Below, piece after piece: positions 1 to 9,874 of a stretch of 64,000 nucleotides of DNA. The stretch's first letter is position 1, and the number at the start of each line of letters is the position of its first letter. The stretch comes from Bog-756 sp963841885. Its GTDB lineage: Bacteria > Actinomycetota > Acidimicrobiia > Acidimicrobiales > RAAP-2. The notes beneath the pieces are model-generated. The model was not told the DNA's origin. It did not search any database and saw only the letters and a list, made by a program, of their open reading frames with translations. The stretch is from positions 124,001 to 188,000 of the forward strand of contig CAWJEK010000019.1 of assembly GCA_963841885.1 (NCBI GenBank), given 5' to 3'. The position numbers and the translations under genes were made by a program.

Positions 1-834
1 GAGCACCTGGGGGTGGTAGTTCTGCTCCGCCATGGCCTTCAGCACCGACGAGGCGTAATTGCCGGGCATCTGGTCCATGAAGACGATCTTGACGCCGGCG
101 TTCTTCATGGCGATCACCTGCTGGGTGAAGTCGGTCTGGGTGGTGGCGTAGGTCTGCTCCGACACGAACTTGAAGCCGGCCTGCTCGGCGACGTACTTCT
201 CCCCGTCCCAGGTCTGGGTGGCCGAAGGGGAGTTGGCCAGGAATGCGCCGGCATAGGGGGCCAGCGACTTGAAGCGGTTGTAGTAGTAGTCCATCGGTCC
301 CGAGGCCCAGCCGTCGGCCAGCGGGATCGGGCTGAACACGTTGGGCAGTTTGCCGGTGGCGTCGTCGAGCACCTGGGAGACGTCGGGGAACCCGGGGTTC
401 TGGGCCAGCACCGTGCCGCCGAAGCTGTCCTCGAGGGAGAAGTCGCCGACCAGCGCGAAGTCGTTCTCCAGCGCGTTCTGGGTGGCCTGCTTGTTGCCGG
501 CCCCGGTGAACGCGTCGTCGGCGCCGTTGAGCACGAGCTTGCGGCCGTTCACGCCGCCGGTGGAGTTGACGTAGTCGAAGTACGCCTGGGTGCCGACCTG
601 GGCCCCCTTGAACAGACCGAGGGACAGCGTCGAGACGTTGCCCACCTGGATCGAACTCGACGTCACCCCGGTGTGGTCGGAGAACGCGCTCTGGGGGACC
701 TTGGCGGAGCCCGAGGACCCTGACGTCGTCGTGGTGGTCGACGAGTTGGTGGAGCTGCACGCCACGGCCCCCATACCCACCGCCACGACCATGGCCAGCG
801 CGACGGTACGGCTCTTCCACGAAGCTGAGCGCAA
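1..834 (-). CDS. ABC transporter substrate-binding lipoprotein, type 1 periplasmic fold (partial, C-terminus beyond window)
   Basis: This is a surface-tethered solute receptor for an ABC importer of the branched-chain amino acid/amide type. The visible 278 residues start with a lipoprotein signal: basic residues around W6-K7-S8-R9, a hydrophobic run, then GAVAC with the lipidated Cys near residue 26, followed by a Ser/Thr-rich linker. Mature sequence has the type 1 binding-fold look (IQVGNVSTLSLGLF, STGGVNGRKLVL, a D-x-V-A-L-type strand, then VSEQTYATTQTDF). I chose a TTG start at 834 because it gives a full signal peptide and follows a purine-rich GGGGGAG; the ATG at 792 would leave too little signal. 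The C-terminus lies beyond position 1. The ligand cannot be inferred. Confidence 0.8.
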   Translation of the reverse strand, partial: MRSASWKSRTVALAMVVAVGMGAVACSSTNSSTTTTTSGSSGSAKVPQSAFSDHTGVTSSSIQVGNVSTLSLGLFKGAQVGTQAYFDYVNSTGGVNGRKLVLNGADDAFTGAGNKQATQNALENDFALVGDFSLEDSFGGTVLAQNPGFPDVSQVLDDATGKLPNVFSPIPLADGWASGPMDYYYNRFKSLAPYAGAFLANSPSATQTWDGEKYVAEQAGFKFVSEQTYATTQTDFTQQVIAMKNAGVKIVFMDQMPGNYASSVLKAMAEQNYHPQVL

Positions 835-919
835 GGCTCCCCCTAACTTTCCCTTGAGTTGTACGGTCGGCCCGGCTCCCAGTGCCCCGGACGGGCCGAC
901 ACGAATAGTTGACTCTACG

Positions 920-2324
920 TCAGAAACTCGGCCCCGTGTCCAGAATGCCACCCCGGATCTGCCCTCCGGCCGGGGTCCGAGCCACCCGGAAACCGCGTCC
1001 GTGGGTGGGGACGGCGGTCGAGCGCGCCACCCGGGCCCGGACCCCCTCCAGGAAGCGCACCACCCCGAGCGAGGTGTGGCGGGTCCGGATCGACACGAGC
1101 ACGTCGAAGGCGTGCTGGGTCCGGGGCAGCTCGAGGTAGGCCACCGGGGCGTTCGACGTCTGCCGCAGACGCGCCGGCGAAGCGCCGGCCCACCTGGGGC
1201 GGCACCAGGGTGTCGTTGGTCCCCTGGACCACGAGGAACGGAGGCGCCTCCGGGGTGATGCGCTGATCCGGCGAGGCCCGGTCGTAGACCGGCGTGTTGT
1301 CCACGTACGGCAGCTTCATGACCCGCTTCTCGAGGAGCTCCATGAGCCCGTGGCCGTAGGCCCCCTCGGCCTCGGGGGAGCCGGTCATGTCGTGGACCCC
1401 GTAGAACGGTATGCAGGCGTCGACGGAGGTGTCGGCGTCCTCGAATCCCGGCTGCCATTCGGGATCGTCGGCGGTGAGGGCGGCCAGGGCGCACAGGTGT
1501 CCGCCGGCCGATCCGCCCGACAGGGCGACGAACGACGGGTCGCCGCCGTAGTCGGCGATGTGGTCGCGCACCCAGGTGATCGCCCGCTTGCAGTCGACGA
1601 TGTGGTCCGGCCACGTGGCCTTGGGGCTGAGCCGGTAGTTGATGGCCACACAGACCCAGCCGCGTTGGACGAGCTCGTGCATCATCGGGATCCCCTGCTC
1701 TCGCTTGTCACCGATCACCCAGGCACCGCCGTGGATGTAGAGCAGCACCGGGGCGGCGGTCGGGGGGTCGGCCCGGCGCACCAGGACGTCGAGCTTGTGG
1801 CGGTAGATCCCGTCACCCACGTAGTCGATGTTGCGGATGCGGCGGATCCGTCCGAACCGGAAGGGGATGGCCAGCACCACCCGCCACCACGACAGCCAGG
1901 CCGGCGAGAGATCGACCCCCTCGGCCCGGATGGGGCCACCGGCCGCCGAGTCCAGCGCGGCGTCCACCAGGCCGGCCGAGCGGTGGGCGGTGACGGCGAG
2001 TCCGGCGTAGGCGAGGGCGGACACCACCCCGAGCGCCAGGGCCAGCCACCACACCGGTCCGTGCGACGACACCTGGCTGCCGAGCGCCGCCGTCCCGGCC
2101 GCCACCACCAGCGCGGCGTGCACCGGGAGCTCACCCACGAGGAAGGCGCCGGTGAACGTCAGCGCCGCGAACGGCTCCTTGCGGACGGGCGCATAGATGA
2201 GGAGGGCCAGCAGTGCCGCCACCGCCGTAAACGCCAGGAACACCCAGAGCACCCCACCATCAAACACCGTCGAGGGTCCCGGAACGAAACCGGTGTGGAT
2301 CGGGACGGCCACGTAGGGCATCAT
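920..2324 (-). CDS. Membrane-anchored alpha/beta hydrolase (HSL-type esterase/lipase), frameshifted
   Basis: The likely role is hydrolysis of esters or storage lipids at the membrane. The N-terminal ~150 residues hold three or four hydrophobic helices. The C-terminal part is an alpha/beta hydrolase with the oxyanion motif HGGAW, the nucleophile elbow GGSAGG, the acid in GTNDTLVPP and the histidine in RTQHAFD. The histidine lies in another frame: one extra base near 1168-1180 (minus-strand GGCGCGTCTG) shifts the last ~80 codons, and removing one base gives 467 residues. Whether this is a real mutation or a sequence error cannot be decided here. The start at ATG 2324 avoids overlap with the divergent acyltransferase. 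The pairing with a WS/DGAT suggests a lipid synthesis/turnover pair (inference). Confidence 0.75.
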
Positions 2325-2397
2325 CGGTACCCGACCGGCCACCGGTGACCGGCCGGAGACCGGCGCGATACGCCGGTTACCGAGGAGGAGGGGGAGC

Positions 2398-3882
2398 ATG
2401 GAACCGCTGAGTGGCCTCGACGCCAGCTTCCTCTACCTGGAGACGCCCACCCACCACATGCACGTGGAGATGATCACCGTCTTCGACCCGTCCACCGTGC
2501 CGGGTGGGTACTCGTTCGCCAAGATGCAGGCCCAGATCGCCTCGCGCACCTACCAGGCCCCCGTCTTCCGACGCCTGCTCGTCGAGGTCCCGTTCCGGTT
2601 GGGCCACCCCGTATGGGTCGACGACCCGCACTTCGACATCGACTACCACGTGCGGCGGTCGGCCGTCCCGTCGCCCGGTGGCCTCCTCGAGTTGGCCGAC
2701 CTGGCCGCCGACATCGCCAGTCGCAAACTCGACCGCTCCAAGCCGCTGTGGGAGATCTGGGTGGTGGAGGGCCTGGAGGAGGGGCGCATCGCCGTCATCG
2801 CCAAGATGCACCACTCGACCGTCGACGGCATGTCGGGCGCCGCCCTGCTGTCCGTGCTCTTCGACCTCGAGGCCGACCCGGGCCCGGAGCCGGAGCCGCC
2901 CGAGCCGGACGGAGACACCCGCATCCCCTCGAGCGCCGAGCTGATCAGTGAGGCGATGGCCGCCCGGGTCTTCCGCCCCTTCGAGCTGACCCGCGACGTC
3001 CTGCGCACGGGGCAGCGCCTGCTCAACGTGCGGCGGGTCCGCAACGAGCCCGAGCACCGGGCGCCGCAGTCGCGGGCCGCCCTGCCGCTGTCGGCGCCGC
3101 GCACCTCGTTCAACGGCACGCTCACGCGCCGGCGGCAGGTGGCGCTGTCGGCCATCGGCCTCGCCGACGTCAAGCGCCTCAAGAACGCCACCGGGACGAC
3201 CGTCAACGACGTGGTCCTGGCCATCTGCACGGGCGCGCTGCGGCGCTTCCTCATCGACGGGGACGAACTCCCGGACAAGCCGCTGGTGGCCGTGGTGCCC
3301 GTCTCGGTCCACCCCGACGTCGACGCGCCGTACGGCTCCAACAAGGTCTCGTCCATGTTCGTCCAGCTGCCGGCCCACCTGGAGGACCCGCTGGACCGCC
3401 TGGTGGCGATCCGCGAGGGGACCAAGGGGGCGAAGGAGGAGCACAACGCACTCGGCGCCGACATGCTCGTGAACTGGGCCGAGCACGCCACACCCAACAC
3501 CTTCGCCGCCGCCGCCCGGCTCTACAGCCGGATGCGGCTCGCCGACCGCCACCGGCCGGTTGCCAACCTGATCATCTCCAACGTCCCCGGTCCCGACTTC
3601 CCCCTGTACCTGGCCGGCGCCGAGATGGTCGCCGGTTTCCCCCTCGGCCCGGTCATGGACGGCCTCGGTCTCAACATCACGATCATGAGCTACCGGGGCA
3701 CCCTCTACTGGGGCATGATCTCCTGCCCCGAGACGATGCCCAAGGTCTGGCACCTGGCCGCCGACATCCCCGTCGCCCTCGACGAGCTGCTGGACGCGGC
3801 CGGACTCCCGCGGGCCGGGTTCCGCTCCCGCCAGGCGGCCGAGGCCGTCGTGGCCGCCGGGGCGGTTCCCCTTGGGGCCTGA
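2398..3882 (+). CDS. Wax ester synthase/diacylglycerol O-acyltransferase (WS/DGAT)
   Basis: It transfers acyl groups from acyl-CoA to diacylglycerol or fatty alcohols, making triacylglycerol or wax ester for storage at the membrane. The 494 residues match the usual length of the family. The catalytic motif HHSTVDG (HHxxxDG) lies at residues 138-144. The family features PLWEIWVVEGL before it and NDVVLAICTGALRRFL, ISNVPGP and GLNITIMSY after it are present. The start ATG follows a strong GAGGAGG ribosome site. It is divergent from the membrane esterase and convergent with the propeller lipoprotein. In mycobacteria, paralogues such as tgs1 belong to the DevR dormancy response, but I found no DevR-type box in this promoter. 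Confidence 0.93.
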   Translation: MEPLSGLDASFLYLETPTHHMHVEMITVFDPSTVPGGYSFAKMQAQIASRTYQAPVFRRLLVEVPFRLGHPVWVDDPHFDIDYHVRRSAVPSPGGLLELADLAADIASRKLDRSKPLWEIWVVEGLEEGRIAVIAKMHHSTVDGMSGAALLSVLFDLEADPGPEPEPPEPDGDTRIPSSAELISEAMAARVFRPFELTRDVLRTGQRLLNVRRVRNEPEHRAPQSRAALPLSAPRTSFNGTLTRRRQVALSAIGLADVKRLKNATGTTVNDVVLAICTGALRRFLIDGDELPDKPLVAVVPVSVHPDVDAPYGSNKVSSMFVQLPAHLEDPLDRLVAIREGTKGAKEEHNALGADMLVNWAEHATPNTFAAAARLYSRMRLADRHRPVANLIISNVPGPDFPLYLAGAEMVAGFPLGPVMDGLGLNITIMSYRGTLYWGMISCPETMPKVWHLAADIPVALDELLDAAGLPRAGFRSRQAAEAVVAAGAVPLGA

Positions 3883-3906
3883 GCCCCGGACCGCCCGGCA
3901 TCCCGG

Positions 3907-5052
3907 TCAGGACGGGCTGGCCACGGCCATGGAGGTCGCGCCCTGGCACACCGGAACGGCCCGGTCGTAGGTCCCGTGCAGGGGGTCGAAGGGGAGGACG
4001 GTGTCCATGCCGGTCACCACGAAGGCGTCGGTCCCGGCCGGTCCGGTCACGATGTCGGTGGGGTGGTCGGTCCCCGTACCCGGGGCGCTGCCCCCGGTGG
4101 GCAGGTGGGCCGGAGGCAGCGGACGGGTCAGGTCGCCGGTCGCCACCGTGTCGATCCAGTTGTTCGCCGAATCGGCCACCAGCAACCGGCTCCCGTCCGG
4201 TGTGACGGCCAGGGCGGCCGGATCGGTGATCCCGAAGGCGTCGAAGTTCGTGGTCGGGCCCGCCAGGCCGGTGGCGGTGGCGACGGACACGACCCGGCCG
4301 CCGTAGTCCGGTGGGCCCTGGCCGGCGACGAACAGCGTGGTGCCGTCCGGAGACACCACCAGGCCGTGGGGCGAAGATACCGAGGAGACGGCGAGCCCGG
4401 TCACGATCGGGGGTCCCGCCGTGGCCGTGCCCGTGTCCACCGGGATCACGCCGGCCGGGACCAGTACGTAGAGGATGTCCGTGGTGGGGCTGAGTGCCAT
4501 GCCGGACACCGTCCGGCCGGGCCCGAGGTCGAGGGGCCGTCCCACCGCGTGGGTGGCGATGTCGACGGGCACCACCGTGGTGCCGCTGGCGGCGAGCACC
4601 GTGCGGTCGTCGTGCATCACCACCACCGCCCGGGTGGGCCCGTGGCCGGGCAGCACGATCGGCGCCCCGGCCCGCTGGGTGGACAGGTCGACCGGGATGA
4701 GCACGTTGGTGGTCCCCCGACCCGGCGGGGTCGACTGTGTCACCACGAACGCCCACCGCCCGTCGGGGGAGGTGGCCACCGCATAGTCACCGAGCGACGG
4801 CGTCCCGACGACCGGCAGGAGGATCGGTGGCTCCGGCAGGTGGGACCGCAGCTCGACCGGGGTCAGGGCGTCGGGGCAGACCACGTAGCCGACCGGGCCG
4901 TCCGACGCCACCGGGGTGCCCGCCAGCGTCGGCGAGTCCGGGGTGGCGACCACCGCGCATCCGGCCGACCCCACAGCCAGAGCCGCCAGGGCGACCCCGA
5001 CGAGCCGGGCCCGCACCGGGGGAACGGTCCGCTTGGGTCGTAGGTCCACCAT
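3907..5052 (-). CDS. Beta-propeller (YVTN-like) lipoprotein
   Basis: This is a secreted, lipid-anchored protein of unknown function, 381 residues. The N-terminus has Arg/Lys residues, a hydrophobic stretch (ALAALAVGSAGC) and a lipobox Cys near residue 30. The rest is a run of ~45-residue beta blades with recurrent elements such as ATSPDGRWAFVV, ALSPTTDILYVL, VVSPDGTTLFVAG and AVTPDGSRLLVAD, joined by IPVD/VPVD segments. This is typical of YVTN/YncE seven-bladed propellers, which usually bind other molecules or serve as scaffolds. There are no enzyme motifs. It starts at ATG 5052; the neighbours give no functional hint. Confidence 0.8.
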   Translation of the reverse strand: MVDLRPKRTVPPVRARLVGVALAALAVGSAGCAVVATPDSPTLAGTPVASDGPVGYVVCPDALTPVELRSHLPEPPILLPVVGTPSLGDYAVATSPDGRWAFVVTQSTPPGRGTTNVLIPVDLSTQRAGAPIVLPGHGPTRAVVVMHDDRTVLAASGTTVVPVDIATHAVGRPLDLGPGRTVSGMALSPTTDILYVLVPAGVIPVDTGTATAGPPIVTGLAVSSVSSPHGLVVSPDGTTLFVAGQGPPDYGGRVVSVATATGLAGPTTNFDAFGITDPAALAVTPDGSRLLVADSANNWIDTVATGDLTRPLPPAHLPTGGSAPGTGTDHPTDIVTGPAGTDAFVVTGMDTVLPFDPLHGTYDRAVPVCQGATSMAVASPS

Positions 5053-5129
5053 AGGTGGGCACGACCCTAGCGACGGTGGTGCCGGCCGGGAAGGCGGGGA
5101 CACACCCCCACCGCGCCGCCCGACACGGC

Positions 5130-6074
5130 TCAGGCCGCGGAGGGCACCGATCGCCCCCGGGCGTGTGCGGCCACGGCGCCGAGGGCCTCGTCGAGCGGGG
5201 TCGCCTCGATCCCGAAGGTGGCCGTGCACGCCGACGAGTCGAGGACGAAAGGCCGGTCGAACTGGTAGAGCGTCTCCTTCAACTCCCGCATCTGGGCCGA
5301 CACCACCCCGACGACGGTCAGCGTCCCGGACGGAAAGGCGCCCACCGACGGGGCCGGCGCACCGGCCACCGCGCAGAAGCGGACGGCCAGTTCCCGCTGG
5401 CTGACGGCCGGTCCGGTCGGGACGTGCCACGGCCGGCCCCAGGCCCGCTCGTCGGTGCCGAGGACGGCGAGCGTCCGACCGACATCGGGCACGTACGTCC
5501 ACGAGTGGGGGGCGTCCGGATCACCCAGGACCCGGACCTTGCGGCCGGCCAGGAGCCGGTCCACGAGTCGACCGAAGTGACTGGTGTCCGCCGCCCCCGG
5601 CGCGATGAAGTCCGACGCCCGGGCCTCGGTCACGCGGACCCGGCCGGCGCGGTGGGCCTCCAAGGCCTGGTGCCACATGTCGGCCCGGACCCGACCCTTC
5701 GTCCCGGTGGCCGCCAGGGGGTCGTCCTCGGTCATCGGCTGGTCCACCGGTCCGTAGCCGTACAGGTTGCCCATGGTCACGAGCACCGCGCCGGCCCGGG
5801 CGGCGACCTCGAGCATGGACGAAGCCATGGGGGGCCACAGTTCGGGCCAACGGTGGTAGGGCGGATTGGCGCAGTTGTAGAGGGCGTCGGCCACCCCCAC
5901 CACCTCGGCCAGGGCGAACGGGTCGGCGGCGTCGGCCGACGCCCGCGTCAGCCCCGGTCCCTCCGGCCCCGATCCGGACCGGGTGACCAGGACCACCTCG
6001 TGCCCGGCCCCCACCAGGGCTTGGGCCGTGGCCGTGCCCACCGGTCCGGCTCCGACGATGACGTGACGTCCCAT
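5130..6074 (-). CDS. NAD(P)-dependent epimerase/dehydratase family protein (atypical SDR)
   Basis: A Rossmann-fold oxidoreductase or epimerase of 314 residues. The N-terminus carries the dinucleotide-binding glycine motif in HVIVGAGPVGTATAQAL, followed by a beta strand ending VLVTRSG. The region ALYNCANPPYH and the GNLYGYG loop resemble the active-site area of extended SDRs, but the canonical YxxxK is not clear. The substrate is unknown. The start at ATG 6074 is well supported by an AAGGAGGAG ribosome site six bases upstream. It is divergent from the TetR gene across an unusually AT-rich gap and is a plausible target of that regulator. Confidence 0.8.
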   Translation of the reverse strand: MGRHVIVGAGPVGTATAQALVGAGHEVVLVTRSGSGPEGPGLTRASADAADPFALAEVVGVADALYNCANPPYHRWPELWPPMASSMLEVAARAGAVLVTMGNLYGYGPVDQPMTEDDPLAATGTKGRVRADMWHQALEAHRAGRVRVTEARASDFIAPGAADTSHFGRLVDRLLAGRKVRVLGDPDAPHSWTYVPDVGRTLAVLGTDERAWGRPWHVPTGPAVSQRELAVRFCAVAGAPAPSVGAFPSGTLTVVGVVSAQMRELKETLYQFDRPFVLDSSACTATFGIEATPLDEALGAVAAHARGRSVPSAA

Positions 6075-6268
6075 GAGACTCCTCCTTCTTTCCGGTGCTG
6101 CCGGTAGTTCCGGCGCTGCGGTTCTCTCCAACGGTGCTGCGATATGGCGACCACCGCCTTTTCGTGATCACCGCTCTCGTTGATGATCAGTATTCACCGT
6201 TGACCCCCGAATTGCAAGAGCACTGCTCACATATTGATCTACCGCTCTCCATGTGGCACGCTGGAAGG
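6075..6268. promoter_or_regulatory. Divergent promoter region with a short palindrome (candidate TetR operator)
   Basis: This 194-bp gap separates the epimerase from the TetR gene and is markedly more AT-rich than its surroundings. It holds the near-palindrome GAGCACTGCTC at 6218-6228 (5-bp arms around one base) and a looser TGATCA/TGATGATCA cluster near 6163-6190. Position and symmetry suit autoregulation by the adjacent TetR protein, but the assignment is inference. Confidence 0.35.
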
Positions 6269-7075
6269 ATGCCCCCCTCCACCGGACTGCGGGCCCGCCT
6301 CCGTGCGGAGCTGACCACCGAGATCAAGGACGAGGCCCGGCGTCAGCTGGCCGCCGAGGGTGCGCCGGGCCTGTCCCTGCGGTCGGTGACCCGGTCCCTC
6401 GGCATGGCGTCGTCCGCCATCTACCGTTACTTCCCCAGCCGTGACGACCTGCTGACGGCCCTGATCGTGGACGCCTACGACGCCATCGGGGCCGCCGCCG
6501 AGGCGGCCGACGCGGGCTGTCGACGCGACGACTACTGGGGCCGGTGGCGGGCCTCGGCCCACGCCGTGCGGCGATGGTCGCTCGACCATCCCCACGAGTA
6601 CGCACTGGTCTACGGGTCGCCCGTGCCCGGCTACCGCGCCCCCGAGGACACGGTGGGGCCCGCCAGCCGGGTCACGCTGGTCCTGGCCCGGCTGATCGAC
6701 GACGCCTCCCGTTCCGGGGCCCTGCCCCGACCTCCGACGGATCGGGACCTTCCCCCCGTGGACGTCGACACGTCGGCGGCGGTGCGCACCCTCGTGCAGC
6801 TCGCCTTCCCGGCCGCCTCCGACGAGGTGGCCGTCCGGGCCGTGGCGGCGTGGACGCAGCTGTTCGGGATGATCTCCTTCGAGCTGTTCGGTCACTTCCA
6901 CAACGTGGTCGACGACGTCGACCCCGTGTTCGAGCGGGTCCTGGTCGAGATGGGTCGCCTCATCGGCTTCGACCCGCCGACGGCCGGGTCGGGCGCCACC
7001 TCCCCGGCGGCGCCCGACGACGACCCCGACGCGGAACCCCCGGACGACGGGGGACAGGAGTTCTACCTGGTGTGA
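6269..7075 (+). CDS. TetR/AcrR family transcriptional regulator
   Basis: A 268-residue repressor-type regulator. The N-terminal HTH is clear: a helix with LTTEIKDEARRQLAAEGA, then LSLRSVTRSLGMASSAIYRYF as turn and recognition helix, then the usual PSRDDLLTALI. The C-terminal domain resembles the WHG-type TetR_C domain (WSLDHPHEYALVYGSPVPGY), with a disordered acidic tail. The start is uncertain: ATG 6269 follows GGAAGG too closely for a normal ribosome site, while ATG 6251 has none, so the message may be leaderless. It lies 134 bp upstream of cydA on the same strand and divergent from the epimerase gene; either could be its target. Confidence 0.85.
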   Translation: MPPSTGLRARLRAELTTEIKDEARRQLAAEGAPGLSLRSVTRSLGMASSAIYRYFPSRDDLLTALIVDAYDAIGAAAEAADAGCRRDDYWGRWRASAHAVRRWSLDHPHEYALVYGSPVPGYRAPEDTVGPASRVTLVLARLIDDASRSGALPRPPTDRDLPPVDVDTSAAVRTLVQLAFPAASDEVAVRAVAAWTQLFGMISFELFGHFHNVVDDVDPVFERVLVEMGRLIGFDPPTAGSGATSPAAPDDDPDAEPPDDGGQEFYLV

Positions 7076-7155
7076 CGCCCGGGCCGGACGCCACCCGGCC
7101 CCGGCTCGCGCATCGGCCGGAACGATGGATCCGATCGGCTTGTGCGCCTGTTCAC

Positions 7156-7175
7156 ATCGGGACCTTCGGCCCTAG
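7156..7175 (+). promoter_or_regulatory. DevR/DosR-type box upstream of cydA
   Basis: Positions 7159-7174 read GGGACCTTCGGCCCTA, a dyad of the DevR (DosR) box type known from mycobacteria (core GGGAC...GGCCCT). It ends 35 bp before the cydA start. The same sequence with one substitution occurs at 14655-14670, upstream of another gene. A DevR-like regulator with a conserved recognition helix is encoded at 15532-16203. That the site controls cydABDC is inference. Confidence 0.55.
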
Positions 7176-7209
7176 GTGGCTCCCGGGATCGCTGATTTCA
7201 TCGTCGTTG

Positions 7210-8682
7210 ATGACACTTCTACTCTCCCGCTGGCAGTTCGGCATCACGACCGTCTTCCACTTCATCTTCGTCCCGCTCACCATCGGGCTCGCCCTGCTCC
7301 TCGCCATCATGCAGACCGCGGCGTACCGGTCGAGGGGCGACGCCGTCAAGCAGGCGAAGTGGGAGGGGATGGCGGTCTTCTGGCGTCGGCTGTTCCTCAT
7401 CAACTTCGCCATCGGTGTGGTGACGGGGATCGTCCAGGAGTTCCAGTTCGGTATGAACTGGTCCGAGTACTCCCGCTACGTCGGAAGTGTGTTCGGCGCC
7501 CCGTTGGCCGTCGAGGCGCTGCTCGCCTTCTTCCTGGAGTCGACGTTCCTCGGCATCTGGATCTTCGGCCGGGGCCGGGTCTCGGCGCGCGTCCACCTGG
7601 CGTCGATCTGGCTGGTCAGCATCGGCACGATGCTCTCGGCGTATTTCATCCTCGCCGCCAACGCCTGGATGCAGCACCCTGTCGGCTACAAGGTCCAGGG
7701 CAACCGGGCGATCATGACCAACTTCTGGGCGGTCATGACCAACTCCACCCTCATCAGCTCGTTCCTCCATGTCTTCACGGCGGCCCTCGTCACCGCGGCC
7801 ATGCTCATGCTGGGCATCAGCGCCTGGCACCTGCGTCGGTCGCAGAAGGCCGGCGAGGGGCCCCATCCCGTGTTCGCGGCGTCTGCCAAGCTCGCCCTCG
7901 TCGTGGGCGTCATCGCCGTGCTGGCCACCATGTTCTTCGGCGACAACCAGGCCCGTCTGATGGAGAAGCAGCAGCCGATGAAGATGGCGGCCGCCGAAGC
8001 CGTGTACAACACGCAGAACGGGGCCAGCTTTTCGTTGCTGACCATCGGCAACCTCTCCGGTGACCCGGTCTTCCAGATCCGGATCCCCCACGCCCTCTCC
8101 GTGCTGGCCGACAACAGCTGGGACGGTTCGGTGCAGGGCATCAACAACATCCAGGCCGACGAGACCGCCAAGTACGGCAAGGGCAGCTACGTCCCCGTGC
8201 TGTGGGTCACCTACTGGACCTTCCGGATCATGGTGGGCTGCGGGATCCTGATGTTCCTCGGACTCCTCTGGGGCGTCTATCTGATGTACCGCCGCAAGCT
8301 CGACACCTCGAAGTGGTTCCTCAGACTGGCCGTACCGGCGCTGCTCCTGCCCTTCATCGCCAATGCCACCGGGTGGATCTTCACCGAGGTCGGCCGCCAG
8401 CCCTGGGTCGTCTACGGCCTGCTCCGCACGGCCAAGGGGGTGTCGCCCATCGGCACCGGTTACGTCGTGGCCACCCTGGTCGGCTTCACCGCCATCTACA
8501 CGATCCTGGCCGTCATCGACTTCGGTCTGATGGCCCGCTACGCCAAATTCGACCCGGACGCCGTGGACGAGCACGGCCAGCCCAAGTCGGGTGGGGGCGC
8601 AGGGACCGACGACACCGACCCCGAGAGCGGGATCGAGCTCCCCGGCCAGCACGACGACCGGGTCCCGGCCCTCATCTACTGA
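7210..8682 (+). CDS. cydA: Cytochrome bd ubiquinol/menaquinol oxidase subunit I
   Basis: The catalytic, quinol-oxidising and heme-bearing subunit of cytochrome bd oxidase, which reduces O2 to water with high affinity in the cytoplasmic membrane. The 490-residue protein has about nine membrane helices. It begins SRWQFGITTVFHF with the axial His at residue 17, has the conserved Q-loop region and the hallmark GRQPW near residue 394. The Q-loop is short, as in the S subfamily. The start ATG 7210 fits the family N-terminus; no strong ribosome site is seen. It is the first gene of cydABDC, 19 bp before cydB, and has a DevR-type box upstream. Confidence 0.97.
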   Translation: MTLLLSRWQFGITTVFHFIFVPLTIGLALLLAIMQTAAYRSRGDAVKQAKWEGMAVFWRRLFLINFAIGVVTGIVQEFQFGMNWSEYSRYVGSVFGAPLAVEALLAFFLESTFLGIWIFGRGRVSARVHLASIWLVSIGTMLSAYFILAANAWMQHPVGYKVQGNRAIMTNFWAVMTNSTLISSFLHVFTAALVTAAMLMLGISAWHLRRSQKAGEGPHPVFAASAKLALVVGVIAVLATMFFGDNQARLMEKQQPMKMAAAEAVYNTQNGASFSLLTIGNLSGDPVFQIRIPHALSVLADNSWDGSVQGINNIQADETAKYGKGSYVPVLWVTYWTFRIMVGCGILMFLGLLWGVYLMYRRKLDTSKWFLRLAVPALLLPFIANATGWIFTEVGRQPWVVYGLLRTAKGVSPIGTGYVVATLVGFTAIYTILAVIDFGLMARYAKFDPDAVDEHGQPKSGGGAGTDDTDPESGIELPGQHDDRVPALIY

Positions 8683-8701
8683 GCGAGAGAGAGAACTGCA
8701 C

Positions 8702-9870
<1,169 letters not shown>

Positions 9871-9874
<4 letters not shown>

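Noticed and set aside
2325..2399. Extended N-terminus of the membrane esterase, starting at 2399
   Set aside because: It would overlap the WS/DGAT start on the other strand and adds Arg/Pro-rich sequence without family support.
6218..6228. GAGCACTGCTC as a certain TetR operator
   Set aside because: The palindrome is short and alone; kept only as a low-confidence part of the promoter region.
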